A DNA stretch of 59,866 nt from an uncultured Bacteroides sp. (GCA_900544675.1 UQVZ01000022.1:1-59866); one strand, 5' to 3'; shown: positions 17,408-26,076, counted from the first letter of the stretch. Numbers and translations are program-made. Notes: generated from the letters alone by a model not told the origin.

Positions 17408-18451
17408 ATGAAAAGAATCGTTTTTGCTTTAAGTCTGCTTGCCTGTACGGCCCACCTTGCCGCACAAGACATCAGCTATTATACGCCTCAAAGCGATGAA
17501 GGAATTGTCTATTTCCTCCCGAAAACCGCATTGGAAGTAAATGTCATCGCCACGCGTGTCACTTACCAGCCCGGTGAACTGTATCAATACGCCAATCAAT
17601 ACCTGCGGATAAACAATGTCAGTCCGCAACCGGAAACACATTGGGAAATCAAACAGATAGAAGTCCGCTCGGCAGGCGTGCCCGATTCTGCCAAAGCTTA
17701 TATCATCAAGCTGAAAGACAAAAGCGCGATGGGAAACATCGAACTGACCGATAACGGCCTCATCAAAGCCATCAACACGTCAGCACCGGAACAAAAGGCA
17801 CCGGAATACATACTGGAAAAGCCGCAAAAGCACGAAAACCCGCGCAAATACATGACCGAAGATATCTTGCTTGCCGGCTCATCGGCAAAGATGGCTGACC
17901 TTACGGCAAAAGAAATCTACAACATCCGCGAAAGTAAAAACCTGATTTTACGTGGACAGGCTGATGCCATGCCGAAAGATGGGGCTTCGCTCCAATTGGT
18001 CATTGACAACCTCGACAAACAAGAAAAAGCATTAACCCAGCTCTTTACCGGAACAACCGACCGCGAGGATAAGGTGTTTACAGCACGTATAGCAGCCGCA
18101 GAACCTTTCACCGACCGAGTAGCTTTACGATTTTCACACTTGTTGGGAATTTTGCCCGTCGAAGACCTGGCAGGAGAACCCATTTATGTTAGCCTGAGAA
18201 ACAAAGCTCCGCTGCCTGTCATACCGGAAGAAGCAAAGAAAAAGAAAAAGCCGGAAGGTGCCATCTATAACATTCCGGGCAAAGGCATCGTAACTGTCAC
18301 CTACAACGGAAAGACGTATTTCGAAGAAGAATTGCCTATCACCCAGTTCGGCACCACCGAAGTATTGGTAGAAGATTTGTTCAAAAAAGCAAATACACGG
18401 GTTATCTTCAATCCGGAAACCGGAAGTATCCTGAAAATAGATAAAGATTAA
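17408..18451 (+). CDS. DUF4831 family exported protein
   Basis: 347 residues with a signal peptide (MKRIVFALSLLACTAHLAAQ). The opening mature segment (YFLPKTALEVNVIATRVTYQPGE) is the mark of DUF4831, a Bacteroidota family of unknown function, likely periplasmic or outer-membrane-associated. No membrane span later. I chose the ATG that begins the signal peptide, 14 bp after the nnr stop. A KKKKK-rich stretch lies near residue 278. The transcript ends in an octad hairpin facing the convergent DUF3332 gene. Confidence 0.82.
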   Translation: MKRIVFALSLLACTAHLAAQDISYYTPQSDEGIVYFLPKTALEVNVIATRVTYQPGELYQYANQYLRINNVSPQPETHWEIKQIEVRSAGVPDSAKAYIIKLKDKSAMGNIELTDNGLIKAINTSAPEQKAPEYILEKPQKHENPRKYMTEDILLAGSSAKMADLTAKEIYNIRESKNLILRGQADAMPKDGASLQLVIDNLDKQEKALTQLFTGTTDREDKVFTARIAAAEPFTDRVALRFSHLLGILPVEDLAGEPIYVSLRNKAPLPVIPEEAKKKKKPEGAIYNIPGKGIVTVTYNGKTYFEEELPITQFGTTEVLVEDLFKKANTRVIFNPETGSILKIDKD

Positions 18452-18466
18452 GTGCCATAAACAATT

Positions 18467-18546
18467 AAACACAGAGACACAGAGTCACAGAGAATATATA
18501 TTATAATAAAGAAATAACTCTGTGTCTTTGTGTCTCTGTGTTTTTT
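18467..18546. repeat. Octad hairpin, CACAGAGA family, copy 3
   Basis: 5' arm 18467-18492 and 3' arm 18519-18546 are near-perfect reverse complements made of three 8-nt units, with a 26-nt A/T loop. T-run after the 3' arm. It sits exactly between convergent genes. Confidence 0.88.
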
Positions 18547-18553
18547 AATTTAA

Positions 18554-19039
18554 TCACTTAGTCACCTTTTCCCCGTTCCAATCTTTATACGTAATGGTTC
18601 CGTCCTCGTTCATGGTCATCAGCTCGTAAGTCTGTCCTTCGGCTGCAACGTTCCATGTACGGTTTTCTTCGTTATACACCAAATCCAGCGGACGGTTTTC
18701 CTCGCCTTTTTTAGTAATGGTATAACCATCCTCGTTCGTGCGTACCAGGTATTCACCGTTTTCTCCACGGATAATCTGTTCTGTACCCACTTCTGCCAAC
18801 GGATTAGAGCCCGACCAGAATTCGATGGAATTCAGCACGAGCACATCCGCCAAATAAGCCACTTCATACACCGGAATAATATGGAAAGCGATAAACACAA
18901 TCTCATTGACCGCCTTATGACCGATTCCCATATTCCAATCCTTCAATCCATTCCATGCACTAAAAGAGCCGATACAGGAAGAGCACAACAGGCTTCCTCC
19001 CAATACGGCACAAAGTGCCATTACCTTCATCTTTCTCAT
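18554..19039 (-). CDS. DUF3332 family lipoprotein-like protein
   Basis: 161 residues. The N-terminus is a signal with a lipobox-like LLCSSC followed by IGSFSAWNGLKDWN. The core VNEIVFIAFHIIPVYEVAYLADVLVLNSIEFWSGSNP is diagnostic of DUF3332, with two hydrophobic helices that may span or lie on the membrane. Function unknown. Own promoter (TAACTTTG, 19077-19070). Confidence 0.85.
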   Translation of the reverse strand: MRKMKVMALCAVLGGSLLCSSCIGSFSAWNGLKDWNMGIGHKAVNEIVFIAFHIIPVYEVAYLADVLVLNSIEFWSGSNPLAEVGTEQIIRGENGEYLVRTNEDGYTITKKGEENRPLDLVYNEENRTWNVAAEGQTYELMTMNEDGTITYKDWNGEKVTK

Positions 19040-19069
19040 AGAGTTCAGTTTTAATAGTTAATATGCGGA

Positions 19070-19077
19070 CAAAGTTA
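19070..19077 (-). promoter_or_regulatory. -7 box of DUF3332 gene
   Basis: TAACTTTG on the minus strand, 30 nt upstream of the start codon. Confidence 0.65.
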
Positions 19078-19120
19078 GAACTTATTTTGAGAAATGAAAC
19101 AAAAACCCATCGAAAAGGTG

Positions 19121-19128
19121 TATCTTTG
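19121..19128 (+). promoter_or_regulatory. -7 box of the MFS transporter
   Basis: TATCTTTG, 48 nt before the ATG at 19177. Divergent from the DUF3332 promoter 43 bp away. Confidence 0.7.
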
Positions 19129-19176
19129 TCGCACATTTTAGCATTTTTGTAAAAACTGTATAAAAACAAATAACAA

Positions 19177-20757
19177 ATGAAAGAACAAATCCAGAAACGC
19201 CTGAGCGACTCGAAAGCCGCTCGATGGACGGCACTGTTCATCGTGTCGTTCACCATGATGTGCGGCTATTTCCTGACCGATGTCATGGCTCCTCTTGAGA
19301 ACTTGCTTACCACCAAAGGCAAGGTGGTTTATTTCACCGACAACACCTCCATGCCAGCCGACACTTTGATAGCCAAGGTAGAACTGTTTGCTGCTGCCAA
19401 TGCGATGTCTTCTCCCGACCTGACAGTACAAAAACTGGAAAAAGGAGCGCAATACCAATACTTCGAGAACATCGACGGCAAACAGGAAGCGCAGACCAAG
19501 ACCATCAGCACCGTATCGACGGGCAAGGGATGGAGCAGCACCGAATACGGATTCTTCTCGGGAGCCTACGGATACATCAACGTGTTTCTGCTGATGTTGT
19601 TCTTCGGCGGACTTATCCTCGACAAGATGGGCGTGCGGTTCACCGGTATGATGTCGTCGGGACTGATGTTTGCCGGCGCCTTGATAAAATGGTATGCCTT
19701 GAAGACTGACTTCGGCGATGCCATGTTGTGGGGAATGAACCTGCAAGTGGTTATCGCTGCATTAGGATTCTCTATCTTCGGTATGGGAGCCGAGATTACA
19801 GGCATCACCGTGTCGAAAGTCATCGTCAAATGGTTTGCTGGCAAAGAACTGGCGCTTGCTATGGGACTTCAAGTTGCCATGGCACGTATCGGAACCGCCC
19901 TTGCCTTGGCAGTCAGCTTGCCTATTGCCCGCATGATGGGTGACGTTTCCGGTCCGGTACTGTTAGGAAGCATTACGTTGTGCATTGGCTTCCTGTCCTA
20001 CCTGGTTTATTGTGTCATGGACCGCAAGGAAGATGCCTCAGTATCTGCCGCACGTGCCGAAGCCGGCGAAAAGCCTGAAGAAGGTTTCAAGATGTCCGAC
20101 CTGAAACAGATATTCTGCAACAAAGGCTTCTGGCTCATCACCCTGCTTTGCCTGATGTTCTATGCCGGGGTATTCCCCTTCCTGAAGTTCGCCACCAAGC
20201 TGATGATTTATAAATACGAAGTGCCCGAATCGTTTGCCGGACTTATCCCTGCCCTGCTTCCGTTCGGCACCATCCTGCTTACTCCGGTCTTCGGTACTTT
20301 GTATGACCGCATCGGACGGGGCGCTACCCTGATGATTATCGGTTCCGTCATGCTGACTGTCGTACATGTGCTGTTCGCTTTGCCGGTCATGAACTATTGG
20401 TGGTTTGCCGTCGTGGTCATGATAGTGCTTGGCATCGCCTTCTCGCTGGTACCCAGTGCGATGTGGCCCTCCGTCCCCAAGATTATCCCGATGAAGCAAT
20501 TAGGCTCGGCATACGCCATCATCTTCTACATCCAGAATATCGGTCTGGCAATGGTGCCCACGCTGATTGGCTATATCATCGACCGCTTCGCCACGCAATA
20601 CAACGAGGCAGGCGTCATCACCGGATACGACTATACCATGCCGATGGTTATCTTCTCGCTGTTCGGATTTTGCGCCATCCTCATCGCCTGCATGCTGAAA
20701 GGTGAAGACAGCCGCAAGCATTACGGACTGGAAGAATCGAACATCAAGAAAGGATAA
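19177..20757 (+). CDS. Major facilitator superfamily transporter, MFSD1-like
   Basis: 526 residues with about 12 membrane spans. Between the first and second spans lies an unusually long outward loop (about residues 45-128, hydrophilic, VYFTDNTSMPADTL..., GWSSTEYGF). The motifs FAGKELALAMGLQVAMARIG and LGSAYAIIFYIQNIGLAMVP resemble the conserved WFKGKELNLVFGLQ and LGTAYG..QNLGLA stretches I recall from animal MFSD1, a dipeptide carrier. A peptide or dipeptide substrate is therefore possible, but this is inference from remembered motifs. Single gene with its own promoter, and an octad hairpin after the stop. Confidence 0.85.
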   Translation: MKEQIQKRLSDSKAARWTALFIVSFTMMCGYFLTDVMAPLENLLTTKGKVVYFTDNTSMPADTLIAKVELFAAANAMSSPDLTVQKLEKGAQYQYFENIDGKQEAQTKTISTVSTGKGWSSTEYGFFSGAYGYINVFLLMLFFGGLILDKMGVRFTGMMSSGLMFAGALIKWYALKTDFGDAMLWGMNLQVVIAALGFSIFGMGAEITGITVSKVIVKWFAGKELALAMGLQVAMARIGTALALAVSLPIARMMGDVSGPVLLGSITLCIGFLSYLVYCVMDRKEDASVSAARAEAGEKPEEGFKMSDLKQIFCNKGFWLITLLCLMFYAGVFPFLKFATKLMIYKYEVPESFAGLIPALLPFGTILLTPVFGTLYDRIGRGATLMIIGSVMLTVVHVLFALPVMNYWWFAVVVMIVLGIAFSLVPSAMWPSVPKIIPMKQLGSAYAIIFYIQNIGLAMVPTLIGYIIDRFATQYNEAGVITGYDYTMPMVIFSLFGFCAILIACMLKGEDSRKHYGLEESNIKKG

Positions 20758-20761
20758 GAAC

Positions 20762-20843
20762 AAACACAGAGACACAAAGGCACAGAGAAAATAATTTTGT
20801 TATCAAGCGGACGAAACACTGTGTCTTTGTGTCTCTGCATTTT
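20762..20843. repeat. Octad hairpin, CACAGAGA family, copy 4
   Basis: Arms 20762-20787 and 20817-20843, loop of unrelated A/T-rich sequence. It begins 5 nt after the transporter stop, consistent with a terminator. Confidence 0.85.
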
Positions 20844-20948
20844 AATATTCTATTTCCCGAACCTATATTTCCTTCCCCTTCTATTAAAACTTTTATCGAT
20901 AAGCAGCTTAAATAAAAGCATTTATATCACCAGATTCCGATAATTTCG

Positions 20949-20956
20949 TATTTTTG
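20949..20956 (+). promoter_or_regulatory. -7-like box upstream of a small ORF
   Basis: TATTTTTG. Downstream is a 14-codon ORF (20981-21025, MRNNLIRSDRAMKL) and then the 76-codon ORF at 21053. The tiny ORF could be a leader or a remnant; nothing supports either choice. Confidence 0.45.
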
Positions 20957-21052
20957 TAGAAACTTATAACGACAAGCAACATGAGGAACAATCTTATCCG
21001 TTCCGACCGGGCAATGAAATTATAATCAAACACCACCAAAGCGCACGAGGAA

Positions 21053-21283
21053 ATGGCTAAAGGAAAAGCAAAACAAAACAAGAAAGCGGCATCTAAAGTG
21101 TCTTATCACTACAAGCCGGACAATATGACGCTGGAGCAATGGCAAATCGCCTTGCGCCGCCAGGCTTTGGAGAAAAAGGAATGGAGAAAGACTAAATACC
21201 GGCACGATATACGTAAATATTCTAATCTTAATTCTAACAAGGAACATATCATAGACAAAAAACACACTTTTTTGAATAAATAA
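21053..21283 (+). CDS. Small basic hypothetical protein, possibly a truncated remnant
   Basis: 76 residues, lysine/arginine-rich, no signal or membrane span. The first 45 residues (KVSYHYKPDNMTLEQWQIALRR) look like the N-terminus of Bacteroides SNF2-type helicases with a SWIM zinc finger as I remember them; the rest is low-complexity and ends abruptly. It may be a real short gene or the leftover of a helicase gene lost next to the ATPase segment rearrangement (see 21399-23051). The link to helicases is a weak recollection. Confidence 0.45.
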   Translation: MAKGKAKQNKKAASKVSYHYKPDNMTLEQWQIALRRQALEKKEWRKTKYRHDIRKYSNLNSNKEHIIDKKHTFLNK

Positions 21284-21318
21284 TTTCTCTAAACAGAACG
21301 CCATATTGAACAAAAACG

Positions 21319-21326
21319 TATCTTTG
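21319..21326 (+). promoter_or_regulatory. Orphan -7 box
   Basis: TATCTTTG in plus orientation, but no plus-strand gene follows; transcription would run into the 3' end of the minus-strand ATPase gene. Confidence 0.45.
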
Positions 21327-21398
21327 TAGCGTTTTCCCACAAAAGGGAGAACAGACATAAAAGGAAGCGTTTTTGCTTTATCCTAAAATCGAAAAATA

Positions 21399-21431
21399 CT
21401 AACTTTGCCTACACTATAAAGTTCAAGGAAA
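21399..21431 (+). repeat. Duplicated promoter segment, copy 1 (orphan)
   Basis: The first 22 bp (CTAACTTTGCCTACACTATA and two more bases) are identical to 23020-23041, and similarity continues through TTCA.GGAAA. It contains a TAACTTTG -7 box. Copy 2 is the promoter of the winged-helix regulator gene at 23054, whereas copy 1 has no gene and points antisense into the ATPase gene. Confidence 0.85.
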
Positions 21432-21453
21432 CAGAAATCCTTCGCATCTCAAT

Positions 21454-22797
21454 CTACAGTCCCGATAAATCCACTTTATAAAAAGTCGGGGCTGTGTTGT
21501 CCTTTTCAAGAAATATCACCATGTAGATAGGGGCATAGACAATCTTACCTGCGACACGTAGATTGTCGTTATTGAATACAACAGCTTCCGACAGACCGTA
21601 TTCTTCGCAATCCATGATATTTGACAAAGCACGGTGCGTTTCGTAATCTTTACCTGACTTCACTTCAATAGGCAAGACCTTGCCACCAAGCTCAATCACG
21701 AAATCCAACTCACCACGTTTCTTGTTGTTATAATAATAAGGAGCGATTCCATGAGCCACCAGTTCCTGCGCCACAGCGTTCTCGTAGACCGAACCGAAGT
21801 TGATGTCTTTGTCTCCTTTGATAATCCGCATTTGGATACCTTCGGCATATTGGCTTGCCAGCAGACCGATGTCACTTTGGAAGAGTTTGAACAGATTACG
21901 CGAACGGGCAAGCAGAAGCGGCATTTTCGGTTCTTCCACATTATAAACCGGCAACGCCACACCGGCGTTCGTCAACCATAAAAAACTGTTTTCCACCCGA
22001 TCGAACTTTGCGTGTTCGTTCAGCCGTTTCAGTATAAAACGTTTGTTCTTGGCGTTCAGTTCGGGGGGAATAAGGTTAAAAATCTCCTCTATATAAAGTT
22101 TGTTATCAGGGTCATATTGGGCAATGTCGCGTTTATACAAGCGAATAATATCCTGCTGCACGGTCATCACTTCTTGCAGGTTGTAACTCTCGACATATTT
22201 GCTCACAGCCGCAGGCATACCTCCTACAACCAGATAGAGCCGAAACAGCTCCATGATTTTATTGTGGATAAACTCATCTACAGCAGTGCGGTTTCGCCAT
22301 GCCTCATGCAATGATTCGATAACGGTGTCATTTATGCCTACACACGAAATAAACTCCTCGAAATCGAGAGGATACATATCCTTAACTCCCATATAGCCGA
22401 CCGGTTCCGAACGCAAATCTTTCAATTCAACGCCCAGCAACGAACCGCTCAATATATAGCGATAGGAACCGTCATCTACCAGAAACTTGATTGCCGTAAC
22501 GATATCGGGGCATCGTTGCACTTCGTCGAAAAAGATCAGTGTTTCCCCTTTGATAAGCGGCACGGAGGTGACGGTTGACAAACGGAGCAAAATATCGTTG
22601 ACGCTCCTCGCTCCCTTAAACAATTCCACCGCTTCGGGCATCTCGATGAAATTTATTTCAACGAAACTTTTGAACGTCTTACCGAACTGACGGATAGAGT
22701 ATGTCTTGCCTGTTTGCCGTGCTCCGGTAACGAGCAAGGCATTACGGGTTGTTTCGTAATAATTGCGGATGTAATCGTCTATCTTTCTTTTGAGCAT
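21454..22797 (-). CDS. AAA-family ATPase with DUF4143 C-terminal domain
   Basis: 447 residues. Walker A GARQTGKT (25-32), Walker B TLIFFDEVQ (86-94), sensor-like YILSGS. The C-terminal DUF4143 has the GELDFVI...LPIEVKSG pattern (about 370-395) of the PD-(D/E)xK nuclease fold, with Asp and Glu-x-Lys in place. The family is widespread in Bacteroides, often as mobile-looking paralogs. Its role is unsettled; some are thought to be regulatory or defence-like. The gene stands alone, opposite to its neighbours. The whole 1.6 kb is bracketed by two copies of one promoter, so it probably arrived by insertion or recombination. Its upstream region carries three spaced direct repeats. Confidence 0.88.
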   Translation of the reverse strand: MLKRKIDDYIRNYYETTRNALLVTGARQTGKTYSIRQFGKTFKSFVEINFIEMPEAVELFKGARSVNDILLRLSTVTSVPLIKGETLIFFDEVQRCPDIVTAIKFLVDDGSYRYILSGSLLGVELKDLRSEPVGYMGVKDMYPLDFEEFISCVGINDTVIESLHEAWRNRTAVDEFIHNKIMELFRLYLVVGGMPAAVSKYVESYNLQEVMTVQQDIIRLYKRDIAQYDPDNKLYIEEIFNLIPPELNAKNKRFILKRLNEHAKFDRVENSFLWLTNAGVALPVYNVEEPKMPLLLARSRNLFKLFQSDIGLLASQYAEGIQMRIIKGDKDINFGSVYENAVAQELVAHGIAPYYYNNKKRGELDFVIELGGKVLPIEVKSGKDYETHRALSNIMDCEEYGLSEAVVFNNDNLRVAGKIVYAPIYMVIFLEKDNTAPTFYKVDLSGL

Positions 22798-22830
22798 AAC
22801 CTATCATATTTAGGCACACCAATTATAGTG

Positions 22831-22908
22831 ATGCCGTTTTTCCAAGACAAATATAGGGTAATTATGCCGCTTTTCCAAGATAAATATACGTGATTTTGCC
22901 GTTTTTAC
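22831..22908 (-). promoter_or_regulatory. Direct repeats overlapping the ATPase promoter
   Basis: Two 25-bp copies (22831-22855 and 22864-22888, ATGCCGYTTTTCCAAGAYAA core) and a shorter third (from about 22896) with 32-33 bp spacing. On the minus strand copy 1 ends in TATATTTG, a good -7 box 50 nt upstream of the ATPase start. These are candidate binding sites for a repressor or for the product itself. Confidence 0.65.
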
Positions 22909-23019
22909 ATCATATTCCTTATGACAACCATCGGCGACAAAATGCATTTACCGACCAAACGCCTCATTTCGATACGCAAAAAAGATAGTAAGGAGTATAC
23001 TATGAACCGAAAACAAATG

Positions 23020-23051
23020 CTAACTTTGCCTACACTATAAAATTCAGGAAA
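23020..23051 (+). promoter_or_regulatory. Promoter of the membrane regulator (duplicated segment, copy 2)
   Basis: Contains TAACTTTG at 23021-23028, 25 nt before the ATG at 23054. Nearly identical to 21399-21431, which lies 1.6 kb upstream beyond the ATPase gene. Confidence 0.75.
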
Positions 23052-23053
23052 AG

Positions 23054-23947
23054 ATGAACAGCAGAATCTTATCGGTCGGCGTATTCGTTACCTTAATGCT
23101 TTCCGCCTTGCTGGCAGGACATCACGGATATTGCGGTGCTAAGGAGGAATTGCGAGCCGACTTAAACCAAGCCTTGTTGCGCACACTGGAAGAGAGACAA
23201 GGCAATATCGTCACACAAGACTCTATCCGGGCATACAAACAGCTTCGGAAAGCATCCGGCGGTCCTGTGTTGCTCGCCATTGCCGATAAACAATTATGCC
23301 GGAACCTGAAAAACGAAAAGCTCAGACAACGAACTTTTCTTTCGTTTGCCGTCGTCGACACGGAACATCCGGACAAACCGCAAGGGAACGACATCCTCAG
23401 CAGCGACACACTGATAATTAACCATAAAGCGACCGGCACAACACTTGCCATCCGGAGTTATGCCCGCTTTTCAACGGCTGCCGTATTCAGCATGTCCGAC
23501 CAACGCTTGTCGCTTCTTCTGGCTTTTGCCGCACTGCTTTGGGCAATAGCCTCCTGCCTTCTTCACCGCAAGCGACAAACCGGCAAGGAGGAAACACAAA
23601 GTTTCGGAGGAATTTCCTACTCGGCAGAAGAACATTGTTTCTACGATGCAGACCATATTCCGATACGGCTCACCCCCATGCAATACCAACTGCTGCTGAT
23701 GCTCTGGCAGGCTCCTTCACATTCCCTGTCCAAAGAAGCCATCTGCGCATCCCTTTGGCCCAAGAAAGACGATGCCACAGATACGCTTTATACCCTTATC
23801 CGACGGTTGAAACCCGTCATCGAACGTTCGTCAGGACTTAGAATCGTAGCCTACCGAGGACAAAACTATGCACTGGAAGCCAAAGAGACAGGCGATTGTC
23901 AGGATAATGTCAGGAAGATGTCAGCCCCATTTTCCACATACCCATAA
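23054..23947 (+). CDS. Membrane-anchored winged-helix transcription regulator
   Basis: 297 residues. N-terminal hydrophobic segment (about 5-22), a periplasmic part (about 25-150), a second membrane span (about 152-172, LSLLLAFAALLWAIASCLL), then a cytoplasmic OmpR-type winged helix (about 200-280: RLTPMQYQLLLMLWQAPSHSLSKEAICASLW and VAYRGQNYAL). No receiver or kinase domain, so it is a one-component regulator that could sense something in the periplasm and bind DNA directly, as ToxR-like proteins do with opposite topology. It lies 42 bp upstream of an outer-membrane barrel gene with its own promoter, its likely target. Confidence 0.85.
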   Translation: MNSRILSVGVFVTLMLSALLAGHHGYCGAKEELRADLNQALLRTLEERQGNIVTQDSIRAYKQLRKASGGPVLLAIADKQLCRNLKNEKLRQRTFLSFAVVDTEHPDKPQGNDILSSDTLIINHKATGTTLAIRSYARFSTAAVFSMSDQRLSLLLAFAALLWAIASCLLHRKRQTGKEETQSFGGISYSAEEHCFYDADHIPIRLTPMQYQLLLMLWQAPSHSLSKEAICASLWPKKDDATDTLYTLIRRLKPVIERSSGLRIVAYRGQNYALEAKETGDCQDNVRKMSAPFSTYP

Positions 23948-23956
23948 ACCGGAACG

Positions 23957-23964
23957 TATCTTTG
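23957..23964 (+). promoter_or_regulatory. -7 box of the outer-membrane barrel gene
   Basis: TATCTTTG, 25 nt before the ATG at 23990; likely the site regulated by the preceding winged-helix protein. Confidence 0.7.
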
Positions 23965-23989
23965 CGCCGAACTTAAAAGTAAAAGCGCA

Positions 23990-26038
23990 ATGAAACGAAT
24001 CAACCTCCTTTTTATTTTAGTAACATTCGCCGTAGCCGTCTCGGCACAAAGCGAAACGAAAGAAGTGCAACTGCAGGAAGTGGAAGTAAAGGCAGCCAAG
24101 GTAATCCACAAGCCCGACGGACAAATCCTTTATCCCACACCGATACAAAAGGAAACATCAAGTTCGGGATACAGCCTGCTTCAGAAACTGGCATTGCCCA
24201 ACATCCGAGTGGACGAAATCACACACAGCCTGTCGGCTATCGACGGAAGAGGGAGTGTGCAGATACGTATCGACGGCATCATTGCCGGCCGTGAGGAAAT
24301 GCTGTCCATCGATCCTCAACGCATCACCCGGATAGACTTCATCGACAATCCCGGGGTAAGGTATGGCGAAGGCATCGCTTACGTCATCAACATCCAGACC
24401 CGGCGCAATGACAACGGCTATACGATAGGAGCAGACCTGACACACGCCCTGACTACCCGGACGGGCAACGACCTGGTGTACGGAAAATGGAACGCGGGCA
24501 AAAGCGAGCTGTCGCTCAGCTACAACTTCGGGTACAGGCATTTCAAGCAGAACCGCACCAACGAAAGCGCTCATTACCTACTCACAGACGGCTCCGTATA
24601 CACCGTCAACCGAAACGACATCGCCTCTCGAAGTCGAAGTTTCGGCAACGACATACAACTGAAATACAACCTGGCTGACTCTGCCTACTATGTGTTTCAA
24701 GCTGCATTGAGCGCAGGATTCTCCCATACGCCGGGCGATTATAACCTCAAGCAGATTACCGACGGGCAGAACCGATACACGGCTACCCAAAAGAAACAAA
24801 ACCGGAGCAGTAACCCGGTCCTCGACCTTTATTTCTTCAAACAACTGACTCCGCGCCAATCGCTGACCCTGAATGCGGTAGGGACTTACATCCGGACTTC
24901 CCTTCAAAGCAGTTACGATGAAGGCACTCCCTATGCCTACGAAGTGGCAGGCAAAACTTATTCGCTGATGAGCGAAGCCATTTACGAAAACCGACTCAAA
25001 CCTTTTACCCTGACCGCCGGAGTAAACTATATGCAGAAGTACACCGGCAACACCTATACGGGAGATGTCAATTCTCACAACCCGATGCACAACCGTCAGG
25101 CTTATGCGTTCGGTGAAATAAAAGGAGCCGTCGGAGTGTTCCGCTACACGGCAGGAATAGGCGGAACCTACATCGACTACCGCCAAGGGGAACACACCTA
25201 TCAGTATGGACTGTTCCGCCCGAAAGTCTCCATAGCCTACAATCCGGCACCCGATATCCAGTTGAAATACGACTTCCAAATCAGCGAGCACGTCTCACAA
25301 GTGGCTATGATCAGTAATACCGCCATCCGCAACAACAGCATGGAATGGACGCAAGGGAATCCGGACATCAAGCCCAACCGCCAGCAAGAACATACGTTTC
25401 AGGTGTCCTACACCCGTCCGCGGTTTCAGTCTTTTCTAATGGCATACGGCAAACTTTGCCACCAACCCAATATGGCCACCTACCTGCGTACCGACGACAA
25501 CCGCTTTATCTATACCCAACTTAATCAAAAGGAAATCGACCTGCTCCACCTCATGCTCTACGCCAACTGTTGGATTATCCCCGACAAGCTTTCCATGGCG
25601 GTTTCGGGCACCTTGTTCCGCTGTTTCAACTTCGGTGAAGACTACACCCATTGCAAAACCTTCTATTCGGGGACTGCCAACCTCCAGGCTTATCTGGGAC
25701 AATTTACTCTTTCGGCATCCGTTGACAGCGGTTTCCGTTTCCTTGAAGGTGAGACCGAGGGCTTCAACGGCTCGTTTGCCCAACTGCGTGCTGCATACCG
25801 GTACAAAAACCTGAACCTGTCGCTCGGCTGGCAACAACCGCTGATCCCGAACTACAAGCAATTCCAGTCGGACGTGTACAACCGTTATGTACGGAAAACC
25901 ACTACCCTCCATTGCCCGGACTTCGGCAATCTGGTCAGCCTCAACATAGCCTGGAAATTCTCGCAAGGACGTGCCTACAAGGATATCAAGCGGAACATCC
26001 GGCAGAAAGCGGACAAAGATACCGGCATTTTACGGTAA
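23990..26038 (+). CDS. TonB-receptor-like outer-membrane beta-barrel protein
   Basis: 682 residues. Signal peptide (MKRINLLFILVTFAVAVSAQ), a short TonB-box-like stretch (EVQLQEVEVKAAKV), a plug-like domain (about 60-130: LLQKLALPNIRVDEI, VQIRIDGI, ITRIDFIDNPGVRYG) and a barrel of the outer-membrane beta-barrel family 3 type. There is no carboxypeptidase-like N-terminal domain and no SusD partner. Substrate unknown. Paired with the membrane regulator, it resembles a self-contained sensing/uptake unit. Confidence 0.85.
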   Translation: MKRINLLFILVTFAVAVSAQSETKEVQLQEVEVKAAKVIHKPDGQILYPTPIQKETSSSGYSLLQKLALPNIRVDEITHSLSAIDGRGSVQIRIDGIIAGREEMLSIDPQRITRIDFIDNPGVRYGEGIAYVINIQTRRNDNGYTIGADLTHALTTRTGNDLVYGKWNAGKSELSLSYNFGYRHFKQNRTNESAHYLLTDGSVYTVNRNDIASRSRSFGNDIQLKYNLADSAYYVFQAALSAGFSHTPGDYNLKQITDGQNRYTATQKKQNRSSNPVLDLYFFKQLTPRQSLTLNAVGTYIRTSLQSSYDEGTPYAYEVAGKTYSLMSEAIYENRLKPFTLTAGVNYMQKYTGNTYTGDVNSHNPMHNRQAYAFGEIKGAVGVFRYTAGIGGTYIDYRQGEHTYQYGLFRPKVSIAYNPAPDIQLKYDFQISEHVSQVAMISNTAIRNNSMEWTQGNPDIKPNRQQEHTFQVSYTRPRFQSFLMAYGKLCHQPNMATYLRTDDNRFIYTQLNQKEIDLLHLMLYANCWIIPDKLSMAVSGTLFRCFNFGEDYTHCKTFYSGTANLQAYLGQFTLSASVDSGFRFLEGETEGFNGSFAQLRAAYRYKNLNLSLGWQQPLIPNYKQFQSDVYNRYVRKTTTLHCPDFGNLVSLNIAWKFSQGRAYKDIKRNIRQKADKDTGILR

Positions 26039-26068
26039 CCACCCGCTTCGCTATTTAAAGAAAACTTG

Positions 26069-26076
26069 TATCTTTG
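26069..26076 (+). promoter_or_regulatory. -7 box of hypothetical gene
   Basis: TATCTTTG, 41 nt before the ATG at 26118. Confidence 0.7.
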
